A stretch of 64,000 nt of DNA from an uncultured Lachnospiraceae bacterium (GCA_947629565.1 CANREG010000002.1:20524-84523), one strand, 5' to 3'; numbered from the stretch's first letter, positions 41,529 to 52,359 are shown. Made by a program: numbers and translations. Notes: generated from the sequence alone by a model not told the origin.

Positions 41529-42014
41529 ATGAAAGCACATGGAACAGTACATAAGTATGGAGATAATGTGGATACCGATGTTATTATTCCGGCAAGATAT
41601 CTCAATTCATCTGATCCGGCGGAGCTGGCAAAGAATTGCATGGAGGATATTGACAAGGATTTTGTAAAGCGGGTAAAGCCGGGCGATATTATGGTAGCCA
41701 ATAAGAATTTCGGCTGTGGTTCCTCAAGGGAACATGCCCCGATAGCGATTAAAGCCAGCGGCATTAGCTGTGTGATTGCGGAGACCTTTGCAAGAATTTT
41801 TTACCGCAACGCCATTAATATCGGACTTCCGATTATCGAATGTCCGGAGGCGGCAAAGGGAATTGATGCCGGTGACGAGGTGGAGATTGATTTTGACAGC
41901 GGTATGATTTATAACCGGACCAAGGGAACAGAGTTTAAAGGGCAGGCATTTCCGCCGTTTATGCAGGAGATTATCAAGGCGGAAGGTCTGGTAAATTATA
42001 TTAATAATAAGTAA
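41529..42014 (+). CDS. leuD: 3-isopropylmalate dehydratase small subunit LeuD
   Basis: The 161-aa swivel-domain subunit has [15 protein letters not shown] near the start, [19 protein letters not shown] and [15 protein letters not shown]. These are the LeuD signatures. The ORF track starts 14 codons too early; ATG 41529 lies 10 nt after AGGAGG and gives the family N-terminus. It is followed by leuB after 16 bp. Confidence 0.94.
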   Translation: MKAHGTVHKYGDNVDTDVIIPARYLNSSDPAELAKNCMEDIDKDFVKRVKPGDIMVANKNFGCGSSREHAPIAIKASGISCVIAETFARIFYRNAINIGLPIIECPEAAKGIDAGDEVEIDFDSGMIYNRTKGTEFKGQAFPPFMQEIIKAEGLVNYINNK

Positions 42015-42030
42015 TTCGGGAGGAAGGAAG

Positions 42031-43113
42031 ATGAATTTTAATTTAGCGGTCATCAAGGGAGATGGCATTGGACCGGAGGTTGTCACAGAGGCAATGAAGG
42101 TCTTAGATAAGATTGGGGAAAAGTATGGACATACCTTTCAGTATGACCAGCTTTTGATGGGGGGCTGCTCCATTGATGCTTACGGCGAACCCTTGACAGA
42201 CGAGACAGTGGAACGGGCGAAGAAGGCAGATGCAGTGCTGTTAGGCTCCATTGGCGGCAATACCAGCACTTCCCCCTGGTATAAGTTAGAGCCTCATTTA
42301 AGGCCGGAGGCAGGACTTTTAAAAATCCGCAAGGAATTGAATCTGTTTGCCAACTTAAGACCGGCATTATTATATCCCGAATTAAGAGGCGCATGTCCTC
42401 TGAAGGAGGAAATCTCTGAAAAGGGCTTTGACATGATGATTATGCGGGAACTGACCGGAGGACTGTATTTTGGTGAAAGGAAGACAGTTGAGGAGAACGG
42501 TAAGAAAAAGGCTATTGATACGTTGACCTACACGGAGGACGAGATTAGAAGAATTGCAATCCGGGGATTTGACATTGCGATGAAACGCAGAAAGAAAGTC
42601 ACCTCGGTGGATAAAGCGAATGTATTAGATTCATCAAGACTTTGGCGGGCTGTAGTCAACGAAGTGGCAAAGGATTATCCGGAGGTTCAGTTAGAGCATA
42701 TGCTGGTGGATAACTGTGCCATGCAGTTAGTGAAGGATCCGGCGCAGTTTGATGTAATCCTGACAGAGAATATGTTTGGGGATATCCTATCTGACGAGGC
42801 GTCTATGGTGACCGGCTCCATCGGAATGTTAGCCTCCGCTTCCCTCAATGAGACGAAGTTTGGCATGTATGAGCCAAGCGGCGGTTCCGCACCGGATATT
42901 GCGGGACAGAACAAGGCAAATCCCATTGCCACAATCCTGTCTGCGGCTATGCTGCTCCGGTTTTCCTTGGATCTGGACAAGGAGGCCGATGCGGTTGAGG
43001 CGGCAGTGAAGAAGGTTCTTGAAGATGGGTACCGCACCTGTGATATCGTATCGGAAGGAACGCAGTTAGTTAGCTGTACGCAAATGGGAGACCTGATTGC
43101 TGAAAGGCTCTAA
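42031..43113 (+). CDS. leuB: 3-isopropylmalate dehydrogenase LeuB
   Basis: The 360-aa enzyme has the beta-decarboxylating dehydrogenase signatures: [31 protein letters not shown]-type stretch ([20 protein letters not shown]), [12 protein letters not shown], and [20 protein letters not shown] with the metal-binding aspartates. It oxidises and decarboxylates 3-isopropylmalate, the last step before transamination to leucine. leuA is not in the window. Confidence 0.95.
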   Translation: MNFNLAVIKGDGIGPEVVTEAMKVLDKIGEKYGHTFQYDQLLMGGCSIDAYGEPLTDETVERAKKADAVLLGSIGGNTSTSPWYKLEPHLRPEAGLLKIRKELNLFANLRPALLYPELRGACPLKEEISEKGFDMMIMRELTGGLYFGERKTVEENGKKKAIDTLTYTEDEIRRIAIRGFDIAMKRRKKVTSVDKANVLDSSRLWRAVVNEVAKDYPEVQLEHMLVDNCAMQLVKDPAQFDVILTENMFGDILSDEASMVTGSIGMLASASLNETKFGMYEPSGGSAPDIAGQNKANPIATILSAAMLLRFSLDLDKEADAVEAAVKKVLEDGYRTCDIVSEGTQLVSCTQMGDLIAERL

Positions 43114-43138
43114 TAAAAGAATATAAAGGAGACAGATT

Positions 43139-44803
43139 ATGAAGAGTGATAATGTTAAAGTTGGTATGCAGCAGGCGCCGCACAGATCTTTATTTAATGC
43201 GCTGGGCATGACCGAAGAAGAGATGAAGAAACCTTTAGTCGGCATTGTATGTTCCTATAATGAGATTGTTCCGGGACATATGAATCTGGATAAGATTGCC
43301 CAGGCCGTTAAGATGGGGGTTGCCATGGCAGGCGGTACGCCGGTTATGTTCCCGGCTATTGCTGTCTGTGACGGAATTGCCATGGGGCATATCGGTATGA
43401 AGTATTCTTTAGTGACGAGAGATCTGATTGCAGATTCCACAGAATGTATGGCCATTGCCCATCAGTTTGACGCTTTAGTCATGATCCCCAACTGTGATAA
43501 GAATGTGCCGGGACTTTTAATGGCGGCGGCAAGAGTGAATGTGCCGACGGTATTTGTATCAGGCGGGCCTATGCTTGCTGGTCATGTAAAGGGACATAAG
43601 ACTTCCCTTTCCTCTATGTTTGAGGCCGTGGGTTCATATGCGGCAGGCACGATGTCAGAAGAGGATGTGAATGAGTTTGAATGTAAGGCGTGTCCGACCT
43701 GCGGTTCCTGCTCCGGTATGTATACGGCCAATTCCATGAACTGTCTGACAGAGGCGTTAGGTATGGGACTTCCGGGCAACGGAACCATTCCGGCAGTATA
43801 TTCTGAGCGCTTGAAGCTTGCCAAGCATGCAGGCATGGCCGTTATGGATATGTATCATAAGAATATCCGTCCAAGAGACATTATTACAAAGGAAGCGATT
43901 TTGAATGCGTTGACCGTAGATATGGCATTGGGATGCTCCACCAACTCCATGCTGCATATACCGGCCATTGCCCATGAGATTGGTTTTGACTTTGATATTT
44001 CCCTGGCAAATGAACTTAGCGCCAAGACTCCTAACCTTTGTCATCTGGCACCGGCAGGTCCGACCTATATGGAAGATCTGAATGAGGCGGGAGGCGTCTA
44101 TGCGGTAATGAACCAGTTAAAGAGCGCCGGATTGTTAAATGAGGACTGCATGACGGTAACCGGAAAGACCATTGGAGAGGCTGTAGAAGGACATGTGAAT
44201 AAGAATCCGGAGGTGATCCGGCCAATGGATAACCCATACAGCAAGACGGGAGGACTGGCTGTATTAAAGGGCAATCTTGCGCCGGACGGTTCCGTGGTAA
44301 AACGTTCCGCAGTAGTTCCTGAGATGATGAAGCACGAAGGTCCGGCCAGAGTCTTTGACTGTGAGGAGGATGCCATCGAAGCAATCAAGGGAGGTAAGAT
44401 TGTGGAAGGAGATGTAGTGGTCATCCGTTACGAGGGACCAAAGGGAGGTCCGGGTATGAGAGAGATGTTAAATCCTACCTCTGCCATAGCCGGAATGGGA
44501 CTTGGTTCTTCCGTAGCTCTGATTACGGACGGACGGTTCTCCGGTGCAAGCCGAGGAGCTTCTATCGGACATATTTCTCCTGAGGCGGCGGTAGGCGGAC
44601 CGATTGCTTTTGTGGAAGAGGGAGATATCATTAAGATTGATATTGACAATCATTCCTTAGAGCTTGCGATTTCCGATGAGGAGATGGCAAGGCGTAAAGC
44701 TGCCTGGACGCCGAGAGAGCCTAAGGTGACAACCGGCTATCTGGCAAGATATGCTAAGATGGTAACATCCGGAAACAGAGGCGCAGTATTAGAGCTTGAC
44801 TGA
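43139..44803 (+). CDS. ilvD: Dihydroxy-acid dehydratase IlvD
   Basis: The 554-aa dehydratase has the Fe-S motifs [12 protein letters not shown] and [19 protein letters not shown], plus [19 protein letters not shown] near the C-terminus. It makes the 2-keto acids for valine and isoleucine. It lies 25 bp after leuB behind an AAGGAGA site, and its 3' end overlaps a candidate promoter for ilvB. Confidence 0.96.
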   Translation: MKSDNVKVGMQQAPHRSLFNALGMTEEEMKKPLVGIVCSYNEIVPGHMNLDKIAQAVKMGVAMAGGTPVMFPAIAVCDGIAMGHIGMKYSLVTRDLIADSTECMAIAHQFDALVMIPNCDKNVPGLLMAAARVNVPTVFVSGGPMLAGHVKGHKTSLSSMFEAVGSYAAGTMSEEDVNEFECKACPTCGSCSGMYTANSMNCLTEALGMGLPGNGTIPAVYSERLKLAKHAGMAVMDMYHKNIRPRDIITKEAILNALTVDMALGCSTNSMLHIPAIAHEIGFDFDISLANELSAKTPNLCHLAPAGPTYMEDLNEAGGVYAVMNQLKSAGLLNEDCMTVTGKTIGEAVEGHVNKNPEVIRPMDNPYSKTGGLAVLKGNLAPDGSVVKRSAVVPEMMKHEGPARVFDCEEDAIEAIKGGKIVEGDVVVIRYEGPKGGPGMREMLNPTSAIAGMGLGSSVALITDGRFSGASRGASIGHISPEAAVGGPIAFVEEGDIIKIDIDNHSLELAISDEEMARRKAAWTPREPKVTTGYLARYAKMVTSGNRGAVLELD

Positions 44804-44825
44804 TTCCACCTAAATACAGTACAAT
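44796..44825 (+). promoter_or_regulatory. Candidate internal promoter for ilvB
   Basis: TTGACT overlapping the ilvD stop codon, an 18-bp spacer and TACAAT precede ilvB by about 50 bp. It could allow ilvB-serC-serA expression apart from leu genes. Confidence 0.5.
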
Positions 44826-44877
44826 AATTGAGTTGTTAAGATGATATATAGATTACAAGAATTAAGGAGACATGTAA

Positions 44878-46566
44878 ATGAAACAGTTGACAGGTTCAGA
44901 GATTATTATTGAATGTTTGAAAGAGCAGGGCGTGGATACCGTATTTGGTTATCCCGGAGGCACTATTCTGAATGTCTATGACGCCCTTTATCAGCATCAG
45001 GATGAGATTACTCATGTACTGACATCCCATGAGCAGGGGGCGTCCCATGCGGCTGACGGTTATGCCAGGGCTACCGGTAAGGTAGGCGTGTGCATGGCAA
45101 CTTCCGGCCCCGGAGCAACGAATCTGGTAACGGGAATTGCGACAGCGTATATGGATTCCATTCCTTTAGTTGCAATTACAGCCAATGTAGGTGTTTCCCT
45201 GTTAGGAAAGGACTCCTTTCAGGAGGTAGATATTGCGGGAGTGGTTATGCCGGTAACCAAGCACAGCTTTATTGTCAAGAATGTACATGAGCTTGCTTCT
45301 ACGATCAGACGCGCCTTTAAGATTGCCCAAACGGGAAGACCGGGGCCTGTCCTTGTGGATATTACCAAGGATGTGACGGCGAATCTGGCAGACTATGAAT
45401 ATAAGAAACCGGAACCGATTTCTCCGGCAACCGCCACCATTAAGGAAGCGGATATTGCCGAAGCGGCGAAGCTGATTAAGAAATCCAAGAAGCCCTTTAT
45501 CATGGCGGGCGGCGGCGTAGTCGCTTCCGGCGCTTATAAGGAATTTCGGGAGTTTGCAAAGCTGATGGATGCGCCGGTCTGTGATACTTTGATGGGAAAA
45601 GGCGTTATGGATGGCCATGATCCGCATTATACCGGTATGATTGGAATGCATGGAACAAAGACTTCCAATTTCGGCGTGACTGCCTGCGATTTGCTTGTGG
45701 TGGTTGGCGGACGGTTTTCAGACCGGGTAATTGGCAATGCCAAGAAGTTTGCCAACGACGCCAAGATTATCCAGATTGATGTAGATGCGGCTGAGATTAA
45801 CAAGAATGTGGTTGTAGACGCATGTATTGTAGGTGATGCAAAAGAAGTCTTAACCAGATTAAATCAGGTAATTGAGCAGAAAGATAATAAGGAATGGTTA
45901 GAGGAGATTAAAGCGTTAGATCAGAAATATCCGGATACTTATCCGAAGGATATCCTCACCGGTCCGACAATCATTTCCAAGATCTATGAACTGACAAAAG
46001 GGGATGCAATTATCACTACAGATGTAGGACAGCACCAGATGTGGGCGGCACAGATGTACCGTTATAAAGAGCCGAGACAGCTGCTTACTTCCGGCGGGCT
46101 TGGAACCATGGGCTATGGTTTGGGAGCCAGTATTGGCGCCAAGGTTGGAAGAAGGGATAAAGTAGTAGTGAATATTGCCGGCGACGGCTGCTTCCGTATG
46201 AATATGAATGAGATTGCTACGGCAGTGCGCTACAACATTCCCATTATTCAGGTTGTGATTAACAATCATGTTCTCGGCATGGTACGCCAGTGGCAGACTT
46301 TATTCTATGACAAACGCTACTCTAACACTGTCTTAAATGATGCTGTGGACTTTGTCAAGGTGTCAGAGGGTATGGGAGCTTTGGCGTATAAGGCTGCTAC
46401 ACTTGAGGAATTTGAGGACGCCTTTAAAAAGGCGTTAGGGGCAGGACGGCCATGTGTAATTGACGCTCAGATTGACCAGGATGATAAGGTATGGCCTATG
46501 GTGGCGGCAGGACAGCCGATTTCGACCTGCTTTTCAGAAGAAGATTTGAAGAATGGCGCAGTGTAA
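44878..46566 (+). CDS. ilvB: Acetolactate synthase large subunit IlvB
   Basis: The 562-aa ThDP enzyme has the active-site glutamate region FGYPGGTILNVYDAL, SHEQGASHAADGYARATG, the FAD domain, and the ThDP motif GDGCFRMNMNEIATAVRYNI. It catalyses the first common step of branched-chain amino acid synthesis. No small regulatory subunit (ilvN/ilvH) and no ilvC follow it, so these must be encoded elsewhere or the enzyme works alone. serC follows after 52 bp. Confidence 0.94.
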   Translation: MKQLTGSEIIIECLKEQGVDTVFGYPGGTILNVYDALYQHQDEITHVLTSHEQGASHAADGYARATGKVGVCMATSGPGATNLVTGIATAYMDSIPLVAITANVGVSLLGKDSFQEVDIAGVVMPVTKHSFIVKNVHELASTIRRAFKIAQTGRPGPVLVDITKDVTANLADYEYKKPEPISPATATIKEADIAEAAKLIKKSKKPFIMAGGGVVASGAYKEFREFAKLMDAPVCDTLMGKGVMDGHDPHYTGMIGMHGTKTSNFGVTACDLLVVVGGRFSDRVIGNAKKFANDAKIIQIDVDAAEINKNVVVDACIVGDAKEVLTRLNQVIEQKDNKEWLEEIKALDQKYPDTYPKDILTGPTIISKIYELTKGDAIITTDVGQHQMWAAQMYRYKEPRQLLTSGGLGTMGYGLGASIGAKVGRRDKVVVNIAGDGCFRMNMNEIATAVRYNIPIIQVVINNHVLGMVRQWQTLFYDKRYSNTVLNDAVDFVKVSEGMGALAYKAATLEEFEDAFKKALGAGRPCVIDAQIDQDDKVWPMVAAGQPISTCFSEEDLKNGAV

Positions 46567-46618
46567 TGATTGCCAGCCGACAGAATATAATAGATAAGGA
46601 CTTTTAGGAGGATAAAAA

Positions 46619-47707
46619 ATGGAACGAGTTTACAATTTTTCAGCAGGGCCTTCCGTGTTGCCGGAGGTGGTGTTGAAGCAGGCAGCAGACGAGATGATGA
46701 ATTATAATGGCACCGGTATGAGTGTTATGGAGATGAGTCACCGCTCAAAGGCTTTTGAGGAGATTATTCAGACAGCAGAGCAGGATTTAAGGGATTTGTT
46801 AAAGATTCCTGACAATTACAAGGTGCTTTTTTTACAGGGAGGGGCGTCCCAGCAGTTTGCGGCTATTCCCATGAACCTGATGAAAAACGGCGTCGCAGAT
46901 TATATCATTACCGGACAGTGGGCAAAGAAAGCCTTTGAGGAGGCAAAGCAGTATGGCAAGGTGAAAGCTGTGGCTTCTTCAGCAGATAAGACCTTTTCCT
47001 ATATACCGGACTGCAGTGATTTGGATATTGACGAGGATGCAGATTATGTATATATCTGCCATAACAACACCATTTACGGAACCGCTTATAAGGAGCTTCC
47101 CAACACAAAGGGCAAGATCTTAGTGGCAGATATGTCTTCTGATATTCTGTCCCAGCCGGTAAATGTAGAGGATTATGGACTGATTTACTTTGGCGTGCAG
47201 AAGAATGTGGGGCCTGCCGGTGTGGTAGTGGTAATTATCAGAGAGGATTTAATCAGGGATGATGTGCTTCCGGGAACGCCGACCATGTTAAAGTATAAGA
47301 CACAGGCAGATGCAGATTCCCTTTACAATACGCCCCCTGCTTATGGCATCTATATTTGCGGAAAGGTGTTCAAATGGGTTAAGGAGATGGGCGGCTTAGA
47401 GGCCATGAAGATACACAATGAAAAGAAGGCGGCAATCCTTTATGACTTCTTAGATTCTTCTAAGCTCTTTAAGGGAACTGTTGAGAAGAAAGACCGTTCT
47501 TTGATGAATGTGCCTTTCGTTACGGGAAATGAGGAATTAGACGCCAAGTTTGTAAAGGAGGCGACGGCAGCAGGGTTTGTGAACCTGAAAGGGCACAGAA
47601 CGGTAGGCGGCATGCGCGCTTCCATCTACAATGCCATGCCAATCGAAGGCGTGGAGAAGCTGGTAGAATTTATGAAACGCTTTGAGGAAGAAAATCTGCC
47701 AAAATAA
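46619..47707 (+). CDS. serC: Phosphoserine aminotransferase SerC
   Basis: The 362-aa class V aminotransferase starts RVYNFSAGPSVLPEVVLKQA. It has the PLP lysine in YFGVQKNVGPAGVVVVIIRE and ends KLVEFMKRFEEENLP. It converts 3-phosphohydroxypyruvate to phosphoserine. It is directly followed by serA (40 bp), which makes its substrate. An AGGAGGA ribosome site precedes the ATG. Confidence 0.96.
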   Translation: MERVYNFSAGPSVLPEVVLKQAADEMMNYNGTGMSVMEMSHRSKAFEEIIQTAEQDLRDLLKIPDNYKVLFLQGGASQQFAAIPMNLMKNGVADYIITGQWAKKAFEEAKQYGKVKAVASSADKTFSYIPDCSDLDIDEDADYVYICHNNTIYGTAYKELPNTKGKILVADMSSDILSQPVNVEDYGLIYFGVQKNVGPAGVVVVIIREDLIRDDVLPGTPTMLKYKTQADADSLYNTPPAYGIYICGKVFKWVKEMGGLEAMKIHNEKKAAILYDFLDSSKLFKGTVEKKDRSLMNVPFVTGNEELDAKFVKEATAAGFVNLKGHRTVGGMRASIYNAMPIEGVEKLVEFMKRFEEENLPK

Positions 47708-47746
47708 TGAATAATCAGAGAAAAGATATTTAGGAAAGGAGCTATT

Positions 47747-48913
47747 ATGGCTAAGATTCATTGTTTAAATCCAATCGCCGCCTGCGGTCTGGATTTATTC
47801 TCAGATAACTATGAAATTACAGATAATATGGGTGAGGCGGATGCGGTGTTGGTTCGTTCCGCTTCCATGCACGAGTTAGAGCTTCCGGAAGGATTAACCG
47901 CCATTGCCAGAGCGGGCGCCGGCGTCAATAATATTCCTTTGGAGGATTGCGCCAAAAAGGGAATTGTTGTATTCAATACGCCGGGAGCCAATGCCAACGG
48001 CGTGAAAGAATTGGTGGTAGCAGGCCTACTGATGGCTTCCAGGGATTTAGTGGGCGGCTGCAACTGGGTAAAGGCCAATGCGGAGGATGCAGATATTGCC
48101 AAGAGAGTGGAGAAGGAAAAGAAGAATTTTGCCGGTAATGAGATTTTAGGCAAGAAGTTAGGCGTGATTGGTTTGGGCGCCATTGGGGCCAAGGTTGCCA
48201 ACATAGCGTTTCGTCTTGGTATGAACGTATACGGATATGACCCTTATGTTTCTGTAGATGCGGCGTGGTCCTTATCCCGCCATATCAAGCATATCACGGA
48301 TGTGGAGGATATCTATAAAGAATGTGATTACATAACCATTCATGTCCCGGCTTTGGACAGCACGAAGGGTATGTTGAACAAGGCGGCCTTTGATTTGATG
48401 AAGGATGGGGTACGCATCCTGAATTTCTCAAGGGATACTCTGGTAAATGATGAAGATATGAAGGCTGCGCTTGCCTCCGGCAAGGTTGCTAAGTATGTGA
48501 CGGATTTCCCGAATCCTGCAATGGCAGGTCTTGACAATGTGATTGCCCTGCCGCATTTAGGCGCATCTACGGAGGAATCCGAGGATAACTGTGCGATTAT
48601 GGCAGTAAAGCAGATTGCAGACTTTTTGGAGAATGGAAATATTGTCAATTCTGTAAATTATCCTGCCTGTGATGCCGGCGTCTGCACGACCACAGCAAGA
48701 GTGGCAATTTGTCATAAGAACATACCGGATATGTTAACGAGATTTACCGGCGTATTTTCCAAGCAGGGGATTAATATCTCCAATATGGTCAGTAAATCCA
48801 AAGGCGATTGGGCCTATACAATTCTGGATGTGGAAAATGCGGTAGATGCGAGCAGCGAGGCGGAATTAGCGGCGGTAGACGGCGTGGTTAAGGTCCGGGT
48901 AATTGCCGGATAA
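47747..48913 (+). CDS. serA: D-3-phosphoglycerate dehydrogenase SerA with ACT domain
   Basis: The 388-aa enzyme has the NAD-binding loop VIGLGAIGAKVANIAFRLG, catalytic Arg, Glu and His regions (ARAGAGVNNIP, HLGASTEESEDNC) and a C-terminal ACT domain (MLTRFTGVFSKQGINISNM). It feeds 3-phosphoglycerate into serine synthesis; the ACT domain suggests feedback control by serine. A strong terminator follows 70-110 bp downstream. Confidence 0.94.
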   Translation: MAKIHCLNPIAACGLDLFSDNYEITDNMGEADAVLVRSASMHELELPEGLTAIARAGAGVNNIPLEDCAKKGIVVFNTPGANANGVKELVVAGLLMASRDLVGGCNWVKANAEDADIAKRVEKEKKNFAGNEILGKKLGVIGLGAIGAKVANIAFRLGMNVYGYDPYVSVDAAWSLSRHIKHITDVEDIYKECDYITIHVPALDSTKGMLNKAAFDLMKDGVRILNFSRDTLVNDEDMKAALASGKVAKYVTDFPNPAMAGLDNVIALPHLGASTEESEDNCAIMAVKQIADFLENGNIVNSVNYPACDAGVCTTTARVAICHKNIPDMLTRFTGVFSKQGINISNMVSKSKGDWAYTILDVENAVDASSEAELAAVDGVVKVRVIAG

Positions 48914-48986
48914 ATTCGTTATAGCCTGTATTTCTGACGTCTTAGTTTCATATAGGACGCAAGATATACCTGACATTGGATTGATA

Positions 48987-49024
48987 AAAATGACTGCCAT
49001 ACAGATTTGTGTGACAGTCATTTT
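48987..49024 (+). terminator. Rho-independent terminator after serA
   Basis: AAAATGACTG pairs with CAGTCATTTT around a loop of about 18 nt and ends in TTTT, forming a likely end of the leuC-serA transcript. The A-run on the left makes it usable on both strands. Confidence 0.75.
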
Positions 49025-49116
49025 CCATTTACTTTTCATATAAAAACTTTAGTATAAATCTGTATATGTGATTTCATAATATGGTTAAAGTATGAATATA
49101 TGGGAGGAAACGAGAC

Positions 49117-49791
49117 ATGGCAATTAGTTTGTTAATCGCAGATGATGACGAGTTGCTGCGCAATTTGGTTCGGGAGATATTTGAGGAAAATTCATTTACT
49201 GTCTATGAGGCGGAAGATGGGGAGGAGGCTTTAGAACTGTTCTGGGAGCACCCGGATCTTTCTATGGTGATACTGGATATTATGATGCCCAAAATGGACG
49301 GTTTGGCAGTATTAGATGAAATCAGGGAAAAGTCGGAGGTCCCGGTACTGATGCTGACGGCGCTTGGGGATTCTGCCAGCGAGTTAGACTGTCTGCGGCA
49401 TGGCGCCAGTGATTTTGTCAGCAAGCCGTTCCACTATGAGATTCTTTTAGAGCGGGTGAAGAATCTGATGCGCATGACCAAGGCTCAGGATTTTGATAAA
49501 ATCACTGTGGGTATATTGGAGATGAACCGGCAGTCCCATAAGGTATATGTGGACGGGAAAAATGTTGTGCTGAACAATAAGGAATATCGTCTGCTGGAGT
49601 TTCTGATTACGAATCAGAATATTGTTCTGACCAGGGACAGGATATTAGACCGGATTTGGGGCTATGATTATGAGGGAGATATCCGCACCATTGATACCCA
49701 TATCAAGATGCTGCGGGCAAGCCTTGGAAAAGCGGGGAAATATATTAAGACAATCCGGGGGACCGGATATGCCTTTGAGGAGACATTATGA
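49117..49791 (+). CDS. OmpR/PhoB-family response regulator
   Basis: The 224-aa protein has a receiver domain with the acidic pair DDDE, phospho-acceptor Asp54 in VILDIMMPKMDG, and the conserved Thr (LMLTAL) and Lys (SKPF). The C-terminal winged helix (NNKEYRLLEFLI, IRTIDTHIKMLRASLG, IRGTGYAFE) binds DNA. It is coupled to the kinase gene by ATGA overlap. The target genes are unknown. Confidence 0.93.
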   Translation: MAISLLIADDDELLRNLVREIFEENSFTVYEAEDGEEALELFWEHPDLSMVILDIMMPKMDGLAVLDEIREKSEVPVLMLTALGDSASELDCLRHGASDFVSKPFHYEILLERVKNLMRMTKAQDFDKITVGILEMNRQSHKVYVDGKNVVLNNKEYRLLEFLITNQNIVLTRDRILDRIWGYDYEGDIRTIDTHIKMLRASLGKAGKYIKTIRGTGYAFEETL

Positions 49792-51212
49792 AGAAATCAC
49801 TTTGGAAGAAAATCTGCATAACCGGGATTGTGTTAAGCAGTGTCTTCATTTTACTAAATCTGCTTTTAACCTATCTGTTTATGGCGCCTTTTTCCACGAT
49901 TGCCTATAGAGGGCAGGTAGAGGAGATTGCGGAAGGGCTCAAAAACCGGATCACGGATAATGAACTGGCGGTTAAGGATTATATGGAGGAATTAGATGAG
50001 AACCATAATATCAAGGTTACAATCCTTGACGGGGATAAGAATGTAATCTATACGACACGGATCGTTGATATCCGGCAAAGCAAGAGCTGGTCGGATATTG
50101 TTGCACAAATGGATGCAAAAAATAGTAAGCTGTCCCATGGAGAAAGCGTATTCCTTGCAAGAAAAACCACAAGGCGAGAGCATCAGGTGGTAAATCTGGT
50201 GTTGCTGCAGAAGATAGCGGATGACCGTTTTGTGGTAATTTCCCGTTCCTACCAGAGCCTGATTAACGCCACTTATACGGCGATGGTATTTGAACTGGTT
50301 ATCGGTGTTCCCATGCTTTTGGTGGTTGTTGTTATCATTTATTATTTAAGTCGCCGTATGGTCAGGCCGATTAAGGAAATGACGGAAACGGCAGCGCAGA
50401 TTTCCAGACTTGATTTTGACAAAAAGGTGACGGTCACCACAGAAGATGAAGTGGGACAGTTAGGCAATGCAATTAATAAAATGTCGGAGCATTTGGAAAA
50501 TGATGTGGCCATGATGCAGAAGGAGATTGAGGAACGAAAGAAGCTGGTGCGGAATCTTTCCCATGAGATTAAATCTCCGGTTGCGGTAATTATGGGATAT
50601 GCAGACCGGTTAAAGACAATTCTGTCGAAGAATCCAAAGAAGGCAGTGGAATATTGTGAAATTATTTCCAATGAGAGTACTAGAGTCGATGTTTTAGTCA
50701 GGGAAATGTTAGAGTTATCCAGATTAGAACAGGGCGCGGACGAGGTGGTTCGGGAAAGCTTTCCGGCAAAGCGGTTATTTGATGCTATCAGGAAGCGTTT
50801 TCACGAAGAGAATATGGAAAGGCAGTTCGTCTATACGGACCATTTTGAGGAAGAAGATTCCATATATGCAGATTATATATTATTAGAGCGGGCCGTCTAC
50901 AATCTGATTAACAATGCGCTGCAGCATGGAACCGGCGATGATATGAAGATTCATGTTACAGGCTGCGCCAAAGAGGAGTATTATGAGATCCGGGTATATA
51001 ATTCCGGCAGCAGGATTGCGGAAAACGAGCTGGCGGATGTCTGGAATGTGTTCAGCAAGGTAGATAAGGCGAGAAGCCGGGGAAGGGGGTACGGCATTGG
51101 CCTTGCCATAGTACGGGAGATTGTGGAGGTTCACGAAGGCTATTATTCTGTGGAGAACAAAGAGGATGGCGTGGAATTTTGTATTGCCATTCATAATAAA
51201 AAAACTTGCTAA
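49788..51212 (+). CDS. Sensor histidine kinase (HAMP-HisKA-HATPase)
   Basis: The 474-aa kinase has an N-terminal helix (residues 8-34), an extracytoplasmic sensor loop of about 130 residues, a second helix (VIGVPMLLVVVVIIYYLS), a HAMP domain, the phospho-acceptor histidine near residue 259 in NLSHEIKSPVAVIMGYADRL, and N, G1 and G2 ATP-binding boxes (NNALQHG, GYGIGLAIV). It is the partner of the upstream regulator. The stimulus cannot be read from sequence. Confidence 0.93.
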   Translation: MKKSLWKKICITGIVLSSVFILLNLLLTYLFMAPFSTIAYRGQVEEIAEGLKNRITDNELAVKDYMEELDENHNIKVTILDGDKNVIYTTRIVDIRQSKSWSDIVAQMDAKNSKLSHGESVFLARKTTRREHQVVNLVLLQKIADDRFVVISRSYQSLINATYTAMVFELVIGVPMLLVVVVIIYYLSRRMVRPIKEMTETAAQISRLDFDKKVTVTTEDEVGQLGNAINKMSEHLENDVAMMQKEIEERKKLVRNLSHEIKSPVAVIMGYADRLKTILSKNPKKAVEYCEIISNESTRVDVLVREMLELSRLEQGADEVVRESFPAKRLFDAIRKRFHEENMERQFVYTDHFEEEDSIYADYILLERAVYNLINNALQHGTGDDMKIHVTGCAKEEYYEIRVYNSGSRIAENELADVWNVFSKVDKARSRGRGYGIGLAIVREIVEVHEGYYSVENKEDGVEFCIAIHNKKTC

Positions 51213-51234
51213 ATTCATAAGATTAGAGTATGAT
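51206..51234 (+). promoter_or_regulatory. SigmaA-type promoter for asd
   Basis: TTGCTA, a 17-bp spacer and TATGAT begin inside the histidine kinase stop region and precede asd by about 35 bp. Confidence 0.55.
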
Positions 51235-51267
51235 TATGTAGATTTATAGCGCAGGAGGAATTTAGCG

Positions 51268-52359
51268 ATGAGCGAGAAATTAAAAGTAGGTATCCTTGGG
51301 GGTACCGGTATGGTAGGACAGAGATTTATTGCTTTATTGGAAAACCACCCATGGTTTGAGGTGACAACCATTGCGGCAAGTCCCCGAAGTGCAGGAAAGA
51401 CATATGCCGAGGCAGTAGGAGACAGGTGGAAGATGGATACCCCTATGCCGGAGGCAGTGAAGAATATTGTTGTGCATAATGTGAATGAAGTGGAAAAGGT
51501 GGCGTCTACCGTTGATTTTGTCTTCAGTGCGGTGGATATGACAAAGGACGAGATTAAGGCCATTGAGGAAGCCTATGCGAAGACGGAAACTCCGGTTGTG
51601 TCGAATAATTCCGCCCACAGATGGACGCCGGATGTGCCGATGGTGGTACCGGAGATTAATCCGGAGCATATGAAGATTATTGATTTTCAGAAGAAGCGTT
51701 TGGGAACTGCCAGGGGGTTTGTGGCAGTAAAGCCGAACTGTTCCATACAAAGTTATGCGCCGGTTCTGACTGCATGGAAGGAATTTGAGCCCTATGAAGT
51801 GGTTGCCACTACTTATCAGGCAATTTCCGGAGCGGGCAAGACCTTTAAGGACTGGCCGGAGATGATGGGCAACATCATTCCCTATATCGGTGGGGAGGAA
51901 GAGAAGTCGGAAAAGGAGCCGCTTCGTATCTGGGGACATATCGACGAGGCAAAGGGCGAGATTGTTCCGGCACAAAGTCCTTTGATTACCTGCCAGTGTA
52001 TCCGGGTGCCTGTGTTAAACGGCCACACTGCGGCGGTATTTGTGAAGTTTAAGCAAAAGCCGACCAAGGAACAGTTAATCCAGAAGTTAGTGGAATTTAA
52101 GGGCGTACCACAGGAGCTTGAACTGCCCAGTGCGCCAAAGCAGTTTATCCGGTATATGGAGGAGGATAACCGCCCTCAGGTTACTTTGGATGTGGACTAC
52201 GAAAAGGGAATGGGCGTGTCTGTAGGCCGCCTTCGGGAGGACAGCATTTACGATTGGAAATTTATCGGTCTTTCCCATAACACCGTCCGGGGAGCAGCAG
52301 GCGGAGCAGTGCTTTGCGCTGAGCTTTTGAAGGCCCAGGGCTACATAACCGCAAAATAA
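51268..52359 (+). CDS. asd: Aspartate-semialdehyde dehydrogenase (archaeal/fungal type)
   Basis: The 363-aa enzyme has the NADP loop ILGGTGMVGQRFIALL, the catalytic cysteine in KPNCSIQSYAPVL, the TTYQAISGAGKTFKDW segment and a C-terminal His region (NGHTAAVFVKF). The long insert with IPYIGGEEEKSE is typical of the archaeal/fungal subtype, not the common bacterial one. It makes aspartate semialdehyde for lysine, threonine and methionine synthesis. A terminator follows. Confidence 0.93.
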   Translation: MSEKLKVGILGGTGMVGQRFIALLENHPWFEVTTIAASPRSAGKTYAEAVGDRWKMDTPMPEAVKNIVVHNVNEVEKVASTVDFVFSAVDMTKDEIKAIEEAYAKTETPVVSNNSAHRWTPDVPMVVPEINPEHMKIIDFQKKRLGTARGFVAVKPNCSIQSYAPVLTAWKEFEPYEVVATTYQAISGAGKTFKDWPEMMGNIIPYIGGEEEKSEKEPLRIWGHIDEAKGEIVPAQSPLITCQCIRVPVLNGHTAAVFVKFKQKPTKEQLIQKLVEFKGVPQELELPSAPKQFIRYMEEDNRPQVTLDVDYEKGMGVSVGRLREDSIYDWKFIGLSHNTVRGAAGGAVLCAELLKAQGYITAK

